Shown here piece by piece: positions 1-10,450 of a DNA stretch of 64,000 nt (position 1 is the stretch's first letter; each line of letters opens with the position of its first letter). Origin of the DNA: Macrosoma leucophasiata (taxonomy: Eukaryota > Arthropoda > Insecta > Lepidoptera > Hedylidae); NCBI GenBank assembly GCA_036365455.1, contig JAWQUS010000008.1, positions 21,001,501 to 21,065,500 on the forward strand, written 5' to 3'. The position numbers and the translations under genes were made by a program. Under the pieces are notes generated by a model that saw only the letters and a list, made by a program, of their open reading frames with translations, made no database searches and was not told the DNA's origin.

Positions 1-590
1 TTAGATTTTTGGCCAAAGGTTACCGAAGCCTACGCTTCGGTCGCACATTACCAACCATATCCACATTTTCTGCGGCGGAGTGGAGTAGTTGTGGTGGCGC
101 GTGTGAAACAAGCCTTAGTCAGAGAATATGTAATAACACTACGTATAGAATTGACACTTCGACGTCCCGCCCGATTTCCCCGCCTCGCCCAACCACCTCC
201 CCTCTTATGGGCGACGGTTGGTATTTTCTACGTTGTACGCACATAGGTGCACGTGTAAATACACGTCACTGATTGATGTCTGTGTTAAACGAGACCCAAT
301 TAAGCGTTTGTATGGAATTTTGGCCGAGTGTCCGCGGTGTGTATTAATCGAGGAACTCCCTCTATCTTAGGGCTCACACGGACGCTCATAGACACATGCC
401 GACACCAAAGAGCCGCTCGTCTATGAGTCCTTAGGTCGAGATTGATAGATATACTTTGATTGATAGATATACTACTCGTATATTTTGAGTAAGTTTAATT
501 TTTAATACTAATACTGTTTCACTGACATGTTATAATCTTTTACTTTGGCAAGTACAATTTCACTAAATTCAGAACAAGTACCTAGGTATA
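1..590. other. Unannotated stretch
   Basis: No gene or repeat recognised. The first 270 bases are GC-richer than the rest, but the open frame there has no recognisable motif. A perfect 8-bp hairpin (ACCGAAGC/GCTTCGGT, 4-nt loop) lies at 22-41. Confidence 0.5.
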
Positions 591-609
591 GTGGTGGTAG
601 AGTTCTTTT

Positions 610-893
610 ATTGGTGGTAGAGTTCCAGCTCGAGGGTGTATGTACCACCGCATTACCTAATTTATCTGCCGCCAAATGGTAGTGTTCAGCATTAGTGTTC
701 CGGTTAGATGGTAATGTATGGGCCCGTAATAACTATCACAGACATAATAAATAAGGTTTTAGGGGTGCATTTTGACCTCTGGGCTTTGTGTAAATGTTTA
801 TAGGCTGCAGTCATGAAACCAATTTTAATGACACACTTAACATCCATGTGTACCTACTGCATATTTGTTTGCCACTTTCATTAAATAAAAAAA
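610..893 (+). repeat. SINE-1 copy, subfamily 1B
   Basis: The copy runs from GGTGGTAGAGTTCCAG through the CACCACCGCATTACC block and GTGTTCAGCA to GTTTGCCACTTTCATT plus poly-A. Central signatures CTGCCGCCAAATGG and TAATAACTATCACAGA define subfamily 1B. The first dozen bases (GTGGTGGTAGAGTTC) are repeated just upstream at 591-605, suggesting a second insertion or 5' slippage. The layout resembles lepidopteran Bm1/Metulj SINEs (by recollection). Confidence 0.85.
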
Positions 894-984
894 GTAAAGC
901 AAAATAATATTTTGACGTATCTGTAAAACAACATAAGTATTAAAAGTTCGACTCTATGACACAGTAATAGCAAGAGTAGTTTTA

Positions 985-1273
985 ACTGGTGGTAGAACTC
1001 CAGTGACGGAGTTCGCGGACGTAGGCACCACCGCATTACCTAACATACTTGCCGTTAGATGGTAGTGTTCAGCACTATCGTGTTCCGGTCAGGTGGTAAT
1101 GTACGGCCCTGTAATTTCCGGCACAGAGGCATAACCCCTTAGGCCTCAGGAGTGGTAACGCATCTGCATTTTGACCCTGGTCTTTGCGTGGGGTGTCTAT
1201 AGGCTGCAATCATCACTTACCATCAATGTGAACTGCATGCTTGCTTGCCACTTCCATAACATCAAAAAAAAAA
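985..1273 (+). repeat. SINE-1 copy, subfamily 1A, near full length
   Basis: Starts ACTGGTGGTAGAACTCCAG and ends CACTTCCATAACATC plus poly-A. It carries the 1A signatures CTTGCCGTTAGATGG and TAATTTCCGGCACAGAGG. It lies 91 bp from the preceding 1B copy in the same orientation, so the two subfamilies can be compared side by side. Confidence 0.88.
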
Positions 1274-1289
1274 GTTAAGTCTCAGTGCG

Positions 1290-1540
1290 GGCAGTGAATA
1301 TGGAATTCGCTTGGAATGAGCCTTAACTGTTCTGCCTAACAAACGTTGGTTAGTTGTTGGTGTACTTGACGAAAGCGATGTCGGTATAAATCAGTGCGAG
1401 CGACAAGCGACAAGTGTCTGATAGTGTCGCGATTGGAATGTTGCGCTGTTGCAGCGCTACGGAAACGACGTCTGCGTGCGTCGGACGCTGCTGACAGCGC
1501 GGCAGCGTCAACCGAAGCGTCGGACGTGCTGTAAACAACA
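1290..1540. other. GC-rich island, unidentified
   Basis: A GC-rich block unlike its A+T-rich surroundings. It contains the 10-mer GCGTCGGACG twice and an 8-bp stem GACGCTGC/GCAGCGTC. A TATAAAT lies at about 1385, but no initiator follows at the right spacing. It could be a decayed DNA element. No protein in either strand is recognised. Confidence 0.35.
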
Positions 1541-1654
1541 CTTTATTTTTAACTGCCCCTTTCTTTGTGAACGGTTAACATTATTTTTAAATGACTTATG
1601 TTATGTTTTCATTTATAGTTATAGCATAATTATAGTAGTACAACATAAGACCTA

Positions 1655-1859
1655 AAAATTCTGTGAAAATTTTAAGCGTCTACTTGCTACCGTTGTTATC
1701 GAAAAAAAAACACCTTTATTGGATGCCTTCTTAGACTTCTTAACATTTTCATTTTCTTATTTTTAGTAATTAATTTAGTCTTTATAGCGGTAACAGAAAT
1801 ACATAATTTGTGAAAATTTTAGCCTTCCAGCTATCACTATTTATGAGATACAGCCTGGT

Positions 1860-1915
<56 letters not shown>

Positions 1916-1960
1916 GCGGAGGATTAGTTATATTTTTATTTCTGAACCGATTCACATGGA
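1655..1960 (+). repeat. GACA-microsatellite-associated dispersed repeat, partial
   Basis: TATCACTATTTATGAGATACAGCCTGGTGACAG followed by a GACA/GACG run and then CAGCGGAGGATTAGT matches the core of a family also seen at 13572, 22290, 47751 and 59237. The upstream 'CGGCCAAGTGCGAGTC' end is missing here, so this is a truncated copy. The lineage of the family was not determined. Confidence 0.7.
1857..1916 (+). repeat. (GACA)n microsatellite
   Basis: About 60 bases of uninterrupted GACA with a few GACG units near the 5' end, inside the dispersed repeat. This is the typical variable-length core of that family. Confidence 0.95.
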
Positions 1961-2029
1961 ACAAACATTAAATGTTAAGTGAAACTTACCACAATATATT
2001 AGTGAAAACCGCAAATCGAATAAGCCGTT

Positions 2030-2330
2030 TCTGAAATAAGCGTGCACAAACACACAGACAAACAGACATTTTTCCGGGATAAAAAGTACCCAGTGTTGTG
2101 CGCCAAAGGTTAAAGTATAATCATACCAAGTTTCATTGTAATCGGACCGGTAGTTTTTATGTGATGTTTGAATAAACAGACAGACAGACAGACAAAAATT
2201 TTTCTAATCACATATTTGTGTTCGGTATCGATCTAATAACATCCCCTGGTATTTATTTTTCAATATTTTTAATGTACAGAATTTACACTACTACAGATTT
2301 ATTATAAGTATAGATGATTAGTAACATGTC
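2030..2330 (+). repeat. Dispersed repeat with 'TTTTTCCGGGATAAAAAGT' core
   Basis: The order 'CCGGGATAAAAAGTACC', 'ACCAAGTTTCATTGTAATCG', (GACA)4 and ending near ATTATAAGTATAGATGA is a common insect repeat layout. I read it as a non-autonomous or 3'-end retroelement fragment. No coding capacity. Confidence 0.6.
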
Positions 2331-2700
2331 AATATATTATTGTGATGTCGGCAGAAGTTGTCACAGTAAATTGATATTTACGTCGCATCCCAGCCCGGTC
2401 TTGTAGCCAGCCGACCGTTCCCCAATCGTTAAAATTAAAATTGATTTACAGTAATGAACACTGTATGATACATCAATTGCGTCAGTACAATGACATCAGC
2501 TTCTTTAATAATTATGCTCTTGTGCGGATAAAAATAGAAGATAGTTGTGTATTGGATAAAAAAAAGACGTGTGGCACTCGAGGACTGCCGCGGTAAAGCT
2601 ATTGCATTTACATAATTATCTAAAATTATGCAAAACAAAATAAAATGCAAATAAAAGAAAAAAAAATAGAAAAATGAAACAATAATCTTTAACACTTTTC
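2331..2700. other. Unannotated A+T-rich stretch
   Basis: No gene recognised. The minus-strand open frame here is dominated by Phe, Tyr and Ile from poly-A/T tracts and is judged non-coding. Confidence 0.5.
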
Positions 2701-2958
2701 ATTTTTTTTTTAAATTAAAATATATTTAAAAGCTAAATAATATTTACATAAAATAAAGTTATACCTAAACTAAAAACAACATGCGTCTAAAAATTCCGCA
2801 TCACTGCTTTCCTGTGTTATGGTACCCAGAAGGCTGGCAGCATTGCCTCGTTGGATGGCAATGCTGATTCTTTGACCTAAAAATTGGTTAGCCCTCTGGT
2901 CACGGGAAATGTCGACCAGCCGTTTCGCGATCTCTTTGAATAAGAGCCGAGCACTTTT
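2701..2958 (-). pseudogene. Non-LTR retrotransposon ORF C-terminus, 3' UTR and poly-A (5'-truncated)
   Basis: Minus strand, about 2958 down to a TAG at 2770-2772, encodes an uninterrupted stretch of about 60 codons. It contains KEIAKRLVDISRDQRAN and GQRISIAIQRGNAASLLGT, which I recognise as the C-terminal end of a lepidopteran LINE ORF. It is followed by a short A+T-rich 3' UTR and a poly-A run at 2703-2712 (T-run on plus). The element is severely 5'-truncated, and its truncated end lies only about 50 bp downstream of the tRNA-Leu gene. Clade not assigned. Confidence 0.7.
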
Positions 2959-2999
2959 TAAATATTGAATGGTAAAACAAACAATAAAAAAAAATGAAC

Positions 3000-3004
3000 A
3001 AAAA
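3000..3004 (-). terminator. Pol III terminator of tRNA-Leu
   Basis: A run of five T on the minus strand starts 6 nt past the tRNA 3' end. A second run of nine T lies at 2986-2994. Both are the expected RNA polymerase III stop signal. Confidence 0.75.
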
Positions 3005-3010
3005 CAATCT

Positions 3011-3091
3011 TGGCAGCGGTGGGATTCGAACCCACGCCTCCGAAGAGACTGGTGCCTTAAACCAGCGCCTAGACCGCTCGGCCACGCTACC
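3011..3091 (-). tRNA. tRNA-Leu (anticodon AAG)
   Basis: The minus strand folds as a complete class II tRNA. Acceptor GGTAGCG pairs with CGCTGCC (one G:U) with discriminator A. The D stem is GCC/GGC. Anticodon stem CTGGT/ACCAG carries loop TTAAGGC, giving anticodon AAG (reads CUU). The long variable arm TCTCTTCGGAGG is typical of leucine tRNAs, and the T arm is GTGGG-TTCGAAT-CCCAC. Box A (GTGGCCGAGCGG) and box B (GGTTCGAATCC) are intact and a T5 terminator follows. The D loop is one base shorter than the human AAG-Leu sequence I remember, within normal variation. No intron. Probably functional. Confidence 0.93.
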
Positions 3092-4372
3092 CACGAGGTC
3101 GGATGGGGAAATTATACATGACTTTCTTTAAAGGAGTTTAAAATTTGTAATCCGGAGCGTCCGGTTTTTTGCGTTACGGAATTTCTGAATTCGGTCCCCG
3201 CGCTCAAGGCCCGCGATAGAAGCTATGCAATAGCTTAAAAAATGTTTTCTTTGTAACGACACCAACGACTATGTTAATAATGCAAAACATGTTTGATCGT
3301 GTGAATATTATTTTTAATGTTGGGATGATGGTAAATGGAGTAATAATTAAAATCCCTTTAACCCCAACTATCGGAGAATTACCAGGACTGTTCCTTTAAG
3401 TATGGTGCATTCGGCTAACTTCGAAAATCTGGTAATTCTAATTGTTGGAGTTTTCTATCAAACGCGGCTTTTGTTTTTGCTCTGTGAGTAGATACTCACT
3501 TGGCGGCCATCATAATACGCTCCCCCTGAAAGTTATCTCTGATTACTATGAATAACCGAAGGTATGCGTTAGCCATTTTTTAAAATAACCGCTTATCGTG
3601 TTTTTATTTATATTTTCCTTTTACCCTTATTAGGAAACCTGGTACATTATTCAATATTATTTGTAATTATTCCATAGATTATCACTTTATTGCAATTAAT
3701 GGCTGGTGGTATTGCTCATGTCTATTTTTTGTTTTTTTTTCTTCCATTAAGCCGACAGAGGTAATTCCAAATCTTACATTCATTATAACTAGTAAATATC
3801 TTATTTTTGAATTTTCGATAAACATATAATAATATGAAACCTTCGAACTCTCTGAAAATCCTTTCGTAATTACTCGAATACACCTTACGGAACCTTTAAA
3901 ATAGTAAACATAATTATTTTACTCAAAATAGTAAACATAATTACCCAAGCATTCTATCCCATAAACCTATTCCTTAGCCAATAATTATATAGAGCAACGC
4001 AACTAATGAACTAGTGACAGACTTTTTTTATGATTGAGTGACCGTATTATCTAGGCAATAACAATATGGGAGTATTATAAACACTGCATCAAAAAGGTGT
4101 CGAGTTTGTATTTTTAGCCGATGCGGTGCCAGCGGTGAGGGCAAGACGGGCTCATTGCGTGCGCTACCTCAGTTTAACACATTTTATGACATAGTTCCGT
4201 CTTAGTATTTCACTTTTTGTTTAAACTGTGACTGTCGTTGTGACAATCATCGCTATCTTGGTCAAAAAAACAGTCTACTGTCTTACCGATACAAACAATG
4301 TGTAGTATAAGTATCTATTTGTGTCACTTCATATTTTTACTGTGGTACAGAACAACTTAGATGCTAGGCGCT
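3092..4372. other. Unannotated intergenic stretch
   Basis: No gene or clear repeat. The short direct repeat AATAGTAAACATAATTA occurs twice around 3901-3945. Otherwise A+T-rich unique-looking sequence. Confidence 0.5.
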
Positions 4373-4511
4373 AACACACTGCACCGCAGGCAGATTTTTT
4401 TCATACTGCCGTCCCGCGCGACGTCGCGTCAGCAGTATGTTTCCCTAGGCGTGTTTTCGATACAAATCGAAATATTTGCATAGAATGTTAAAATCTGCCG
4501 TGCAGTGTGTT
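4373..4511. mobile_element. Small foldback / MITE-like element (139 bp)
   Basis: Terminal inverted repeats AACACACTGCACCGCAGGCA and the complement of TGCCGTGCAGTGTGTT, with a small indel. An inner inverted pair CATACTGC/GCAGTATG surrounds a CGCGCGACGTCGCG core, so most of the element can fold. No convincing target duplication. Non-coding; superfamily unknown. Confidence 0.55.
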
Positions 4512-4524
4512 GATCGCCCCGGTT

Positions 4525-4577
4525 TTTGAGTAGATGTCTATAAACTGCATGCTTATTTGCCAACTTTGTAACATAAA
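4525..4577 (+). repeat. SINE-1 3'-end fragment
   Basis: AGTAGATGTCTATAAACTGCATGCTTATTTGCCAACTTT followed by GTAACATAAAAG matches the last 55 bases of SINE-1, abutting the preceding foldback. Confidence 0.6.
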
Positions 4578-5401
4578 AGTAGAAGTATTCATAATAACAG
4601 AGGCCATGTTAATGCTTACGTACTGTTATGCAGTAGATACATTTGTTGCTGTTAAGTGTCTTTCATTAACATCAGAACACGGTAGCGCTGAAAATTATTA
4701 TTTGGAGGCAGTGAAATCAAATATTATCATTTTAAAATATTATAGCGTGGAAGTGATAGACTCGAAACAGCAAACACGTTAGGTATACAATATTATCGAG
4801 TAAGCGTATGTCAATATAATATCTTGGAGATGGCTTGGCTTAGGTATTCGACGAACTTGTCCACGGAATTGAATTTTAAAGTGTCCCCCCTCGAAAACGG
4901 TAGCACATAATTTTTTTACAAGTCGTCTCTCAACTGTGATATTCAGAGTTAGTTAGAGTTATTTGTGTTTTCAAATCATCATAATAATAGATACCTTAGG
5001 GGCCATAAAATACTTTCGCATAAGTGGGGGAGGGATCTCGCTGAGCGTGACAAAATGTGACAGAGGGGACGGAGGTTCAACGGGAACGTAACGTTTACAG
5101 TTCATTTTGTTTTTAAATAATTTGTTAGACATTAATTGTTTAAAAAAAATGTCAGAGGTTTTAGGTTTTGTGACGTAATATTTGTAGGGGGTCACAGATA
5201 GTGTGACATAGCGTGACAATAGAGGGGAGGGGGCCAGAAAAGGCTGATTTTACTCCCTACCCCGTTAGGGACACGACTTGAAGAGATGTTTACAAGTAGA
5301 GAATGCTATATAGCATTAAGTCCACCTCATGTAACATTTTTTTGGGTGCATGAAAGTGTAAATACATAAATATGTAGTACAGAAATACTTGTACTATTTA
5401 T
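4578..5401. other. Unannotated stretch
   Basis: Open frames at 4534-4782 (+) and 4971-5219 (-) have no recognisable motif. Near 5040-5220 the dinucleotide-rich GTGACA motif recurs several times. No feature assigned. Confidence 0.45.
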
Positions 5402-5522
5402 TTTTCGCAATAACACATGCAAGTGAACTTTAGAAATTAAAGAAAAAACGGAAAGAAATCTTTGACTTCGGGCAGGAATCGAACCTGCGACCTCAGGATA
5501 ACCAGTCCAGCCACTTTACCAC
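5402..5522 (-). repeat. SINE-4 copy (tRNA-like head, 5'-truncated)
   Basis: The minus strand reads a tRNA-like head from GTGGTAAAGTGGCTGG through box B GGTTCGATTCC and the acceptor half CCGAAGT. The tail CTTTCCGTTTTTTCTTTAAT continues to TTATTGCGAAAAA. The first 14 tRNA positions, including most of box A, are missing. A second copy at 48857-49048 supplies the complete head. Confidence 0.65.
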
Positions 5523-5599
5523 AGAAATACTGTTGAGTGATTTGCTCTCACCGAATATAAAGCTTCGAAGTCACAAAGTTTCCGTTGTCCGAATTACTA

Positions 5600-5722
5600 T
5601 TGGAGATGCGTAAACAATGTACCTTGTTTCACTTATACCCACAGACCAATCAGCTTATACCCCTACGCGGTCATCGAACCGGCTCTCTGGGCTCTGGACT
5701 GCCACTGAGCTACCGATGTAGT
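5600..5722 (-). repeat. tRNA-derived SINE fragment
   Basis: The minus strand has box A TAGCTCAGTGGC and box B CCGGTTCGATGACC at tRNA-like spacing inside a head that begins ATCGGTAGCTCAG. No closed acceptor stem or clean anticodon arm, so it is a SINE head or tRNA pseudogene rather than a tRNA gene. Confidence 0.5.
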
Positions 5723-6086
5723 TTAAATTTTGAATAGCCATACCTAATTACTTTAGCCGATGCTAACAACTGATGGATGCGACGGATACGTCAGTGCCGC
5801 GTTTCAATTCAAAGTAAAATCAAAGGTAAAACATACAAAGGCTATCAAATGTTTTAGATCAAATAAAATTGTTCGGCAGCCTGACATGTGAGAGGGGTGG
5901 GGGAGTGACGTACGTATGTCGTAAATAGAGGGTGAAAAATTACTATTGGAGCAAGTGAACAAAAAAAAATTGTAAACCAAAAACATACATAATGTGTTTG
6001 TACTTAGGTTTTCGCGAGGTTTTAGCGAGAATGAGTGTTCAATGAAATATAATAATAACCCTATTTTTACAGATTTATCTCACTAA
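5723..6086. other. Unannotated stretch
   Basis: A+T-rich, no recognisable gene. The minus-strand frame at 5804-5986 is Phe-rich and without motif. Confidence 0.45.
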
Positions 6087-6518
6087 TCTAAACAAATAAA
6101 TAAAATTCGGGTGTCTGTTTGTAATATTAAAATAACCGCTTTTTACTAAATGCATATGTATGTATACACGGTACATATACCAAAACAATATTTTTTACAA
6201 TTTTTGTCTCTCTCTCTGTCTGTTTGGCGGGGCTAATCTTGGGGACGACTCTATCGATTTTGACGGGATTTGCACTAACAGATAGCTGATGTGATAAGGA
6301 GTAACTAAGGCTACTTTTATCCCCATATAACCATACATACATACAAAGAAATAGAATTTGAGTGTCTCCGATTTTGACGGGTCTTTCACTGGCAGATAGC
6401 TGATGTAATAAGGCGTAACTTAGCCTACTTTTATACTAGCTGCTCCCACGACTTCGTCCGGGTAGATACTGAACAATCATATTTTTTCTCACGTGGCCGA
6501 AGTCGCGGGCACAGCTAG
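6087..6518 (+). mobile_element. Helitron-like non-autonomous element
   Basis: Begins TCTAAACAAATAAATAAAAT and ends GAAGTCGCGGGCACAGCTAG before a host T, consistent with Helitron TC...CTRR|T termini. Shares its body (CCGCTTTTTACTAAATGC, CGATTTTGACGG) with 14992-15287. Two imperfect copies of a ~65-bp block ('GATTTTGACGGG ... CTACTTTTAT') are present at about 6256-6319 and 6370-6434; the sister element has one. The last 85 bp (6435-6519) are bounded by an inverted repeat CTAGCTG.../...CAGCTAG. Confidence 0.6.
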
Positions 6519-6674
6519 TATTAATATAAAAATATTTCTAAAATCAACGGCTAAAAATACTCCGTGGAAACCGTATACATACCACCAGTATTTGATTGTA
6601 ATGTATTGATTGTAAGTAATGTCTAAATTTTAAATGTCCTCTGGAAGGGCTCTTTCAATTTAGGTTTTTTGTGA

Positions 6675-6933
6675 CGGACCGCTGCAGTGCCGAAGCGGTG
6701 CGATTGTCGTATGATGCATGGACGGTCATTTGTTTTGCATACGAAACGCACGGTGCGGCAACAGTTTGGCGTCGTTCCTGTTGTCGAGCGTTCGCGGTAC
6801 CGACGTCGTACCACAATATAATTTGTATCTATACTGTGGTCGTACTGTTGCCGCGCCGTGCTCTTTGTATGAAAATAAATGACCGTCCGTGCGTCATACG
6901 ACAAACGCACCGCTTCGGCACAGCAGCGGTCCG
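6675..6933. mobile_element. Long-TIR foldback MITE (259 bp)
   Basis: Terminal inverted repeats of about 70 bp begin CGGACCGCTGC and continue GTGCCGAAGCGGTGCG; the arms differ at only a few positions. An inner pair GCACGGTGCGGCAACAG/CTGTTGCCGCGCCGTGC extends the fold, leaving almost no loop. GC-richer than its surroundings. The similar open frames on opposite strands are a by-product of the palindrome, not genes. A possible 3-bp duplication GAC flanks it, but this is weak. Confidence 0.75.
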
Positions 6934-7734
6934 ACGCGAAACGTATTAATTGACAGAGCCCGAAAAAGGTGTGTAGGATTTATAATCAAATGGAGTAAAT
7001 GCTTACCAAATATTTGCAGGGATTAACAAAATTGTATTTAGCGATGGTCATTGGAACGTTATTGTCTACACTAACAATCGAATCGCAAATTGTACATTAA
7101 TTGTTTGTTTAATAAATGTGTATTCAAATTTCATTAACCAATCACATGCCATTCACTTGTCCGATGCTAGTCCCATTTTGTTAAAGGTGCGTACAGACTT
7201 TGGGAGTTATCACCACAATAGGCTAATTGATCTGTCTCAAAATAATAATGTAAATCTTTTTTTCTTGTAATATTTGATATCAGGTGTCAGGATATGCAGT
7301 TTTTGTTGTAATTCGATTAAAATAATATTACCTATTTTATTTTTTATTCTATATAAGTCGCATCACTTTGATCTACGTTTTAAAAAAATTGTAAAAATAC
7401 TAGTTAAGTAAAAAAAAAAACTTTTTGAAAATTGATAAATGACGTCATAAATTTTACTTGAACCGTATCTGACCGAGCTGCGCTGGTTAGTGTTAAAATT
7501 AACCCTAATGTGTCAGGTAATAAGGGATTCTGTCAACCCTCGTAGTAACTTGAACAATGTCAAAAACTACGCTAGTGTAACGCATTCTGCATTAACTGTT
7601 GAAGTCAATGTTATTGTTACATTTCAAAAAAACCGTAACTTTAACAAAAATTTTGGTGCAGACGAACCTATTAAAGAAGGATTAATGGTTTATGATACCA
7701 ACCTATACGCACGGCGCTCTATAAATGGTTGTTA
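6934..7734. other. Unannotated stretch
   Basis: Mostly A+T-rich. The plus frame at 7490-7744 (84 codons) runs into the following SINE and has no motif. Confidence 0.45.
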
Positions 7735-8022
7735 TTTTATGTAATGGAAGTGGCAAACTAGCATGCAGTTCACATTGATGTTAAGTGATGACTGCAGCCT
7801 ATAGACACCCACACAAAGACCAAGGTCAAAATGCAGATGCGTTACCACTCCTGAGGTCTAAGGGGTTATGCCTCTGTGCCGGAAATTCCAGGACCGTGCA
7901 TTACCACCTGACCGGAACACGATAGTGCTGAACACTTCCATTTAGCGCCAAGTATATTAGGTAATGCGGCAGTGCCTTGCCTACGCGCCCGCGAGCTCCG
8001 TCATTGGAGCTTTACCACCAGT
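7735..8022 (-). repeat. SINE-1 copy, subfamily 1A, near full length
   Basis: Reads as the reverse complement from ATGTAATGGAAGTGGCAAAC to GAGCTTTACCACCAGT. It carries all landmark blocks, including TGATGACTGCAGCC and CTGTGCCGGAAATT. Slightly diverged from the consensus of its neighbours. Confidence 0.88.
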
Positions 8023-8204
8023 AGAAGTTACTTAAGACAGAATTATATCGAGGTGTACGTTACAATGTCTGGATCAACCTTTAGAATAAAATATTTTTCA
8101 ACAAGTTTGCATAAAACCGACATCAGTACCTTGCTACCGTATGTACCTACTATTAAAAACGGTTCCGGACATTCAAATCACAGTCCAAATATTATATACC
8201 TACT

Positions 8205-8464
8205 AGTTGACCCGGCAAACTTCGTATTGCCTGAGAATGAAATAATGTGTCAAAGGTTTGATAGATACGGACTATTTGTATGGGAAAATGTGAAATTGTG
8301 TTTTTTACTATTCCCCTTCAATTTCTTCATATTTTCTTACCTTTCAAACCTTCCTTGGGCTTCCAGAAATAATTCAAAATTAAAATTAACCTAATCGGTA
8401 GAGCCGTTCTTGAGTTTTAGCGAGACTAACGAACAGCAATTGATTTTTAAATATATAGATAGAT
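8205..8464 (-). mobile_element. Helitron-like element, 'CTAGTTGACCCGGCAAAC' family
   Basis: On the minus strand it starts TCTATATATTTAAAAATC and ends GTTTGCCGGGTCAACTAG, so the CTAG terminus lies at the left. Internal landmarks are TTTGATAGATACGGACTA, TGGGCTTCCAGAAATAATTC and TCTTGAGTTTTAGCG. Same family as 16460, 49914 and 51112. The 140-codon open frame at 7972-8394 crosses the SINE and this repeat and is spurious. Confidence 0.6.
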
Positions 8465-10418
8465 TAGACTTATCGCCACACAAATGTCTCTGACGTGACC
8501 TACGATTTCGTCGAAAGTACCACCGGTAAGGTGTATTGGTGTAGTACACCGTACAAGCACTATTATAATTTTATTTGTGACATAGCTGTATGTCACCGCA
8601 CCTACCTAATTAGGAAGTAGCTCACCATGTACCTCACCATACCTAATAAGGAAGTTTCAAGATTTCCGCAATATAGTTAAAATGCTTAGGCATAAGTAGA
8701 TCAAATTATTCAAACTATGGGTTTCGATACACTAAAAAATGGCCAAGTATTTTTATATTATAACACTTCGTATTTCCCAACAGGACCAAACTGTATACAA
8801 ATAAATATACTTAAATTATTTTTTGTACATTAATTTACCATTACAATATAGGTATTATACTTGTTTTCCACTTTCAATCCATAAAAAACTGTGTACAAAA
8901 AAGTCCTTACATTACGTTCGAAACAAAACCTGGCCTTGTTGCATTGTCATTTACTCAATATTTTGTTGCTATGCAACGCACCCTTTTCGTTCAAAGTTTT
9001 AATCCCACAGTGGTAACTATAATAATTTTAATCGTGCACGTTGTGATAGACTTTACAATCTCCACATTTAGAAAAAGTTGATTCAACATTGTTTCCACGA
9101 AATGTTAAACTGATTAAAATAAATCAAATGATTAACTTTACTACTGTCTTTGTCCTATTTAAGAATGAAACCAATGGTATACCTAGATAGTAGATATGAC
9201 TCTAGTTATAACAATAGGTATGTTCTTGACACGTCAAAATTAGGTACACAAGTATGTGCTGACTAGCCAACTCATAGCTATCCCTTTTATTCTCGTGTTT
9301 TTTAACTTTCACATTTTTTCGAATGCCACAATAAACCCAAACTCCTAAATTGCAACTGGAGAATTAAATTTTCCACCATCGATAAACCCCAAAATTACTT
9401 ACTCTGACTTAGTATTTAGTTATGCACACATATTTTACTAATCTCGATTATAATCCCTACAATTTAAAGTGCGGTTTAAGGCGGACACGCGATATACTTT
9501 AACTTTGTCCCGTCTTCATTCCTAAACTGTGATTGCTGACGTGTGCGTGGGACTAGCGTCCTTATGGAGAAGCCTTAAGGATCATCGTCTCAGAGGTGGG
9601 TTACGTCGTTTCAGTGCTTGTGAAGTGGACGCATGAACGCTATGAAACCCGATTAATGTTACTCAAAGAGATCCTTGAAGTCGCCCCACACAGATAGGGT
9701 ACACTTTTTGTCACTTAGATGCTTATATATCACGTGGGCGAGTTGCAATTGCGATATTTTCTTGTTAGTTACAAAGTAGGCGTTTAATTTTTATTTTGGG
9801 GAATCACAATTTTGTCGGTTAAGAGCGCGTTTATGAAATATTTACATTTCAAATAGTTTATGTGTAATTTATGGTACTAGTTTACGGTATAGGTCGAAAT
9901 TGCCATACAGACACACGAATTAATCTTTGGTTATTCGAAGTAACTTTATTTTTGCCTAATAGGTACTTTGAAATATTACCTTTTTTTTAGGCAAACCGTA
10001 CCGTATGAGTGAGCCTAGTATGCAAAAAGTCCTTTACTGCTAATATGGTCCAAGCATATAATTGTAATTTATTATCAGAGTGTAATGAATGTTTTAATTT
10101 AAAAAAATAATTTGTATGTACTAAGGTGAAGCCTTAATAATTTAATGCCGTACTCTTATTGAACGGACGGTTCTTACGCCTAAGTTCATTGCTAATCCGG
10201 TTACAGAGAAATGTGCTGTTACAGTTAGTGTCGTACTGACGTCAACGCAGTTTGATTTGTCTCGAGTAAAACTGAGGTTTGGGTATGTTCAAAGTTGTTT
10301 CACCAACTCTGTTTAATAAAAGAAATATGAATGAAATAGAAGATGCTAGAGTGTTGTGTTTGAAACTTGGGCTTTTGGAGAAATTGAGATATTCCGTATT
10401 AGAATATTATTCTATAGT
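8465..10418. other. Unannotated stretch
   Basis: Almost 2 kb with no recognised repeat or gene. A moderately GC-richer, non-repetitive block lies at about 9475-9760 (it includes ACGTCGTTTCAGTGCTTGTG). It has no open frame over 60 codons. Confidence 0.5.
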
Positions 10419-10450
10419 AGCTGACCCGGCGAACATTACTACCGATATAG
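10419..10450 (-). repeat. Helitron-like terminus fragment
   Basis: GTAGCTGACCCGGCGAACATT is the isolated CTAG-side terminus of the 8205 family; the body is absent. Confidence 0.4.

Noticed and set aside
1380..1410. TATAAAT with TCAGTG as a core promoter
   Set aside because: The two motifs are adjacent instead of ~30 bp apart and no exon follows; the area is a GC-rich repeat-like patch.
1857..1916. Regular GACA array (CRISPR-like periodicity)
   Set aside because: It is a simple tetranucleotide microsatellite without spacers, in a eukaryotic genome.
5464..5722. Two tRNA-like segments as tRNA genes
   Set aside because: Box A is truncated in one and the acceptor stems or anticodon arms do not close; sister copies carry SINE tails.
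6623..6949. Two ~90-codon ORFs on opposite strands encoding similar peptides
   Set aside because: They are mirror images produced by the palindromic MITE, not genes.
7972..8394. 140-codon plus-strand ORF
   Set aside because: It starts in a reversed SINE-1 and runs through a Helitron-like repeat; no motif.
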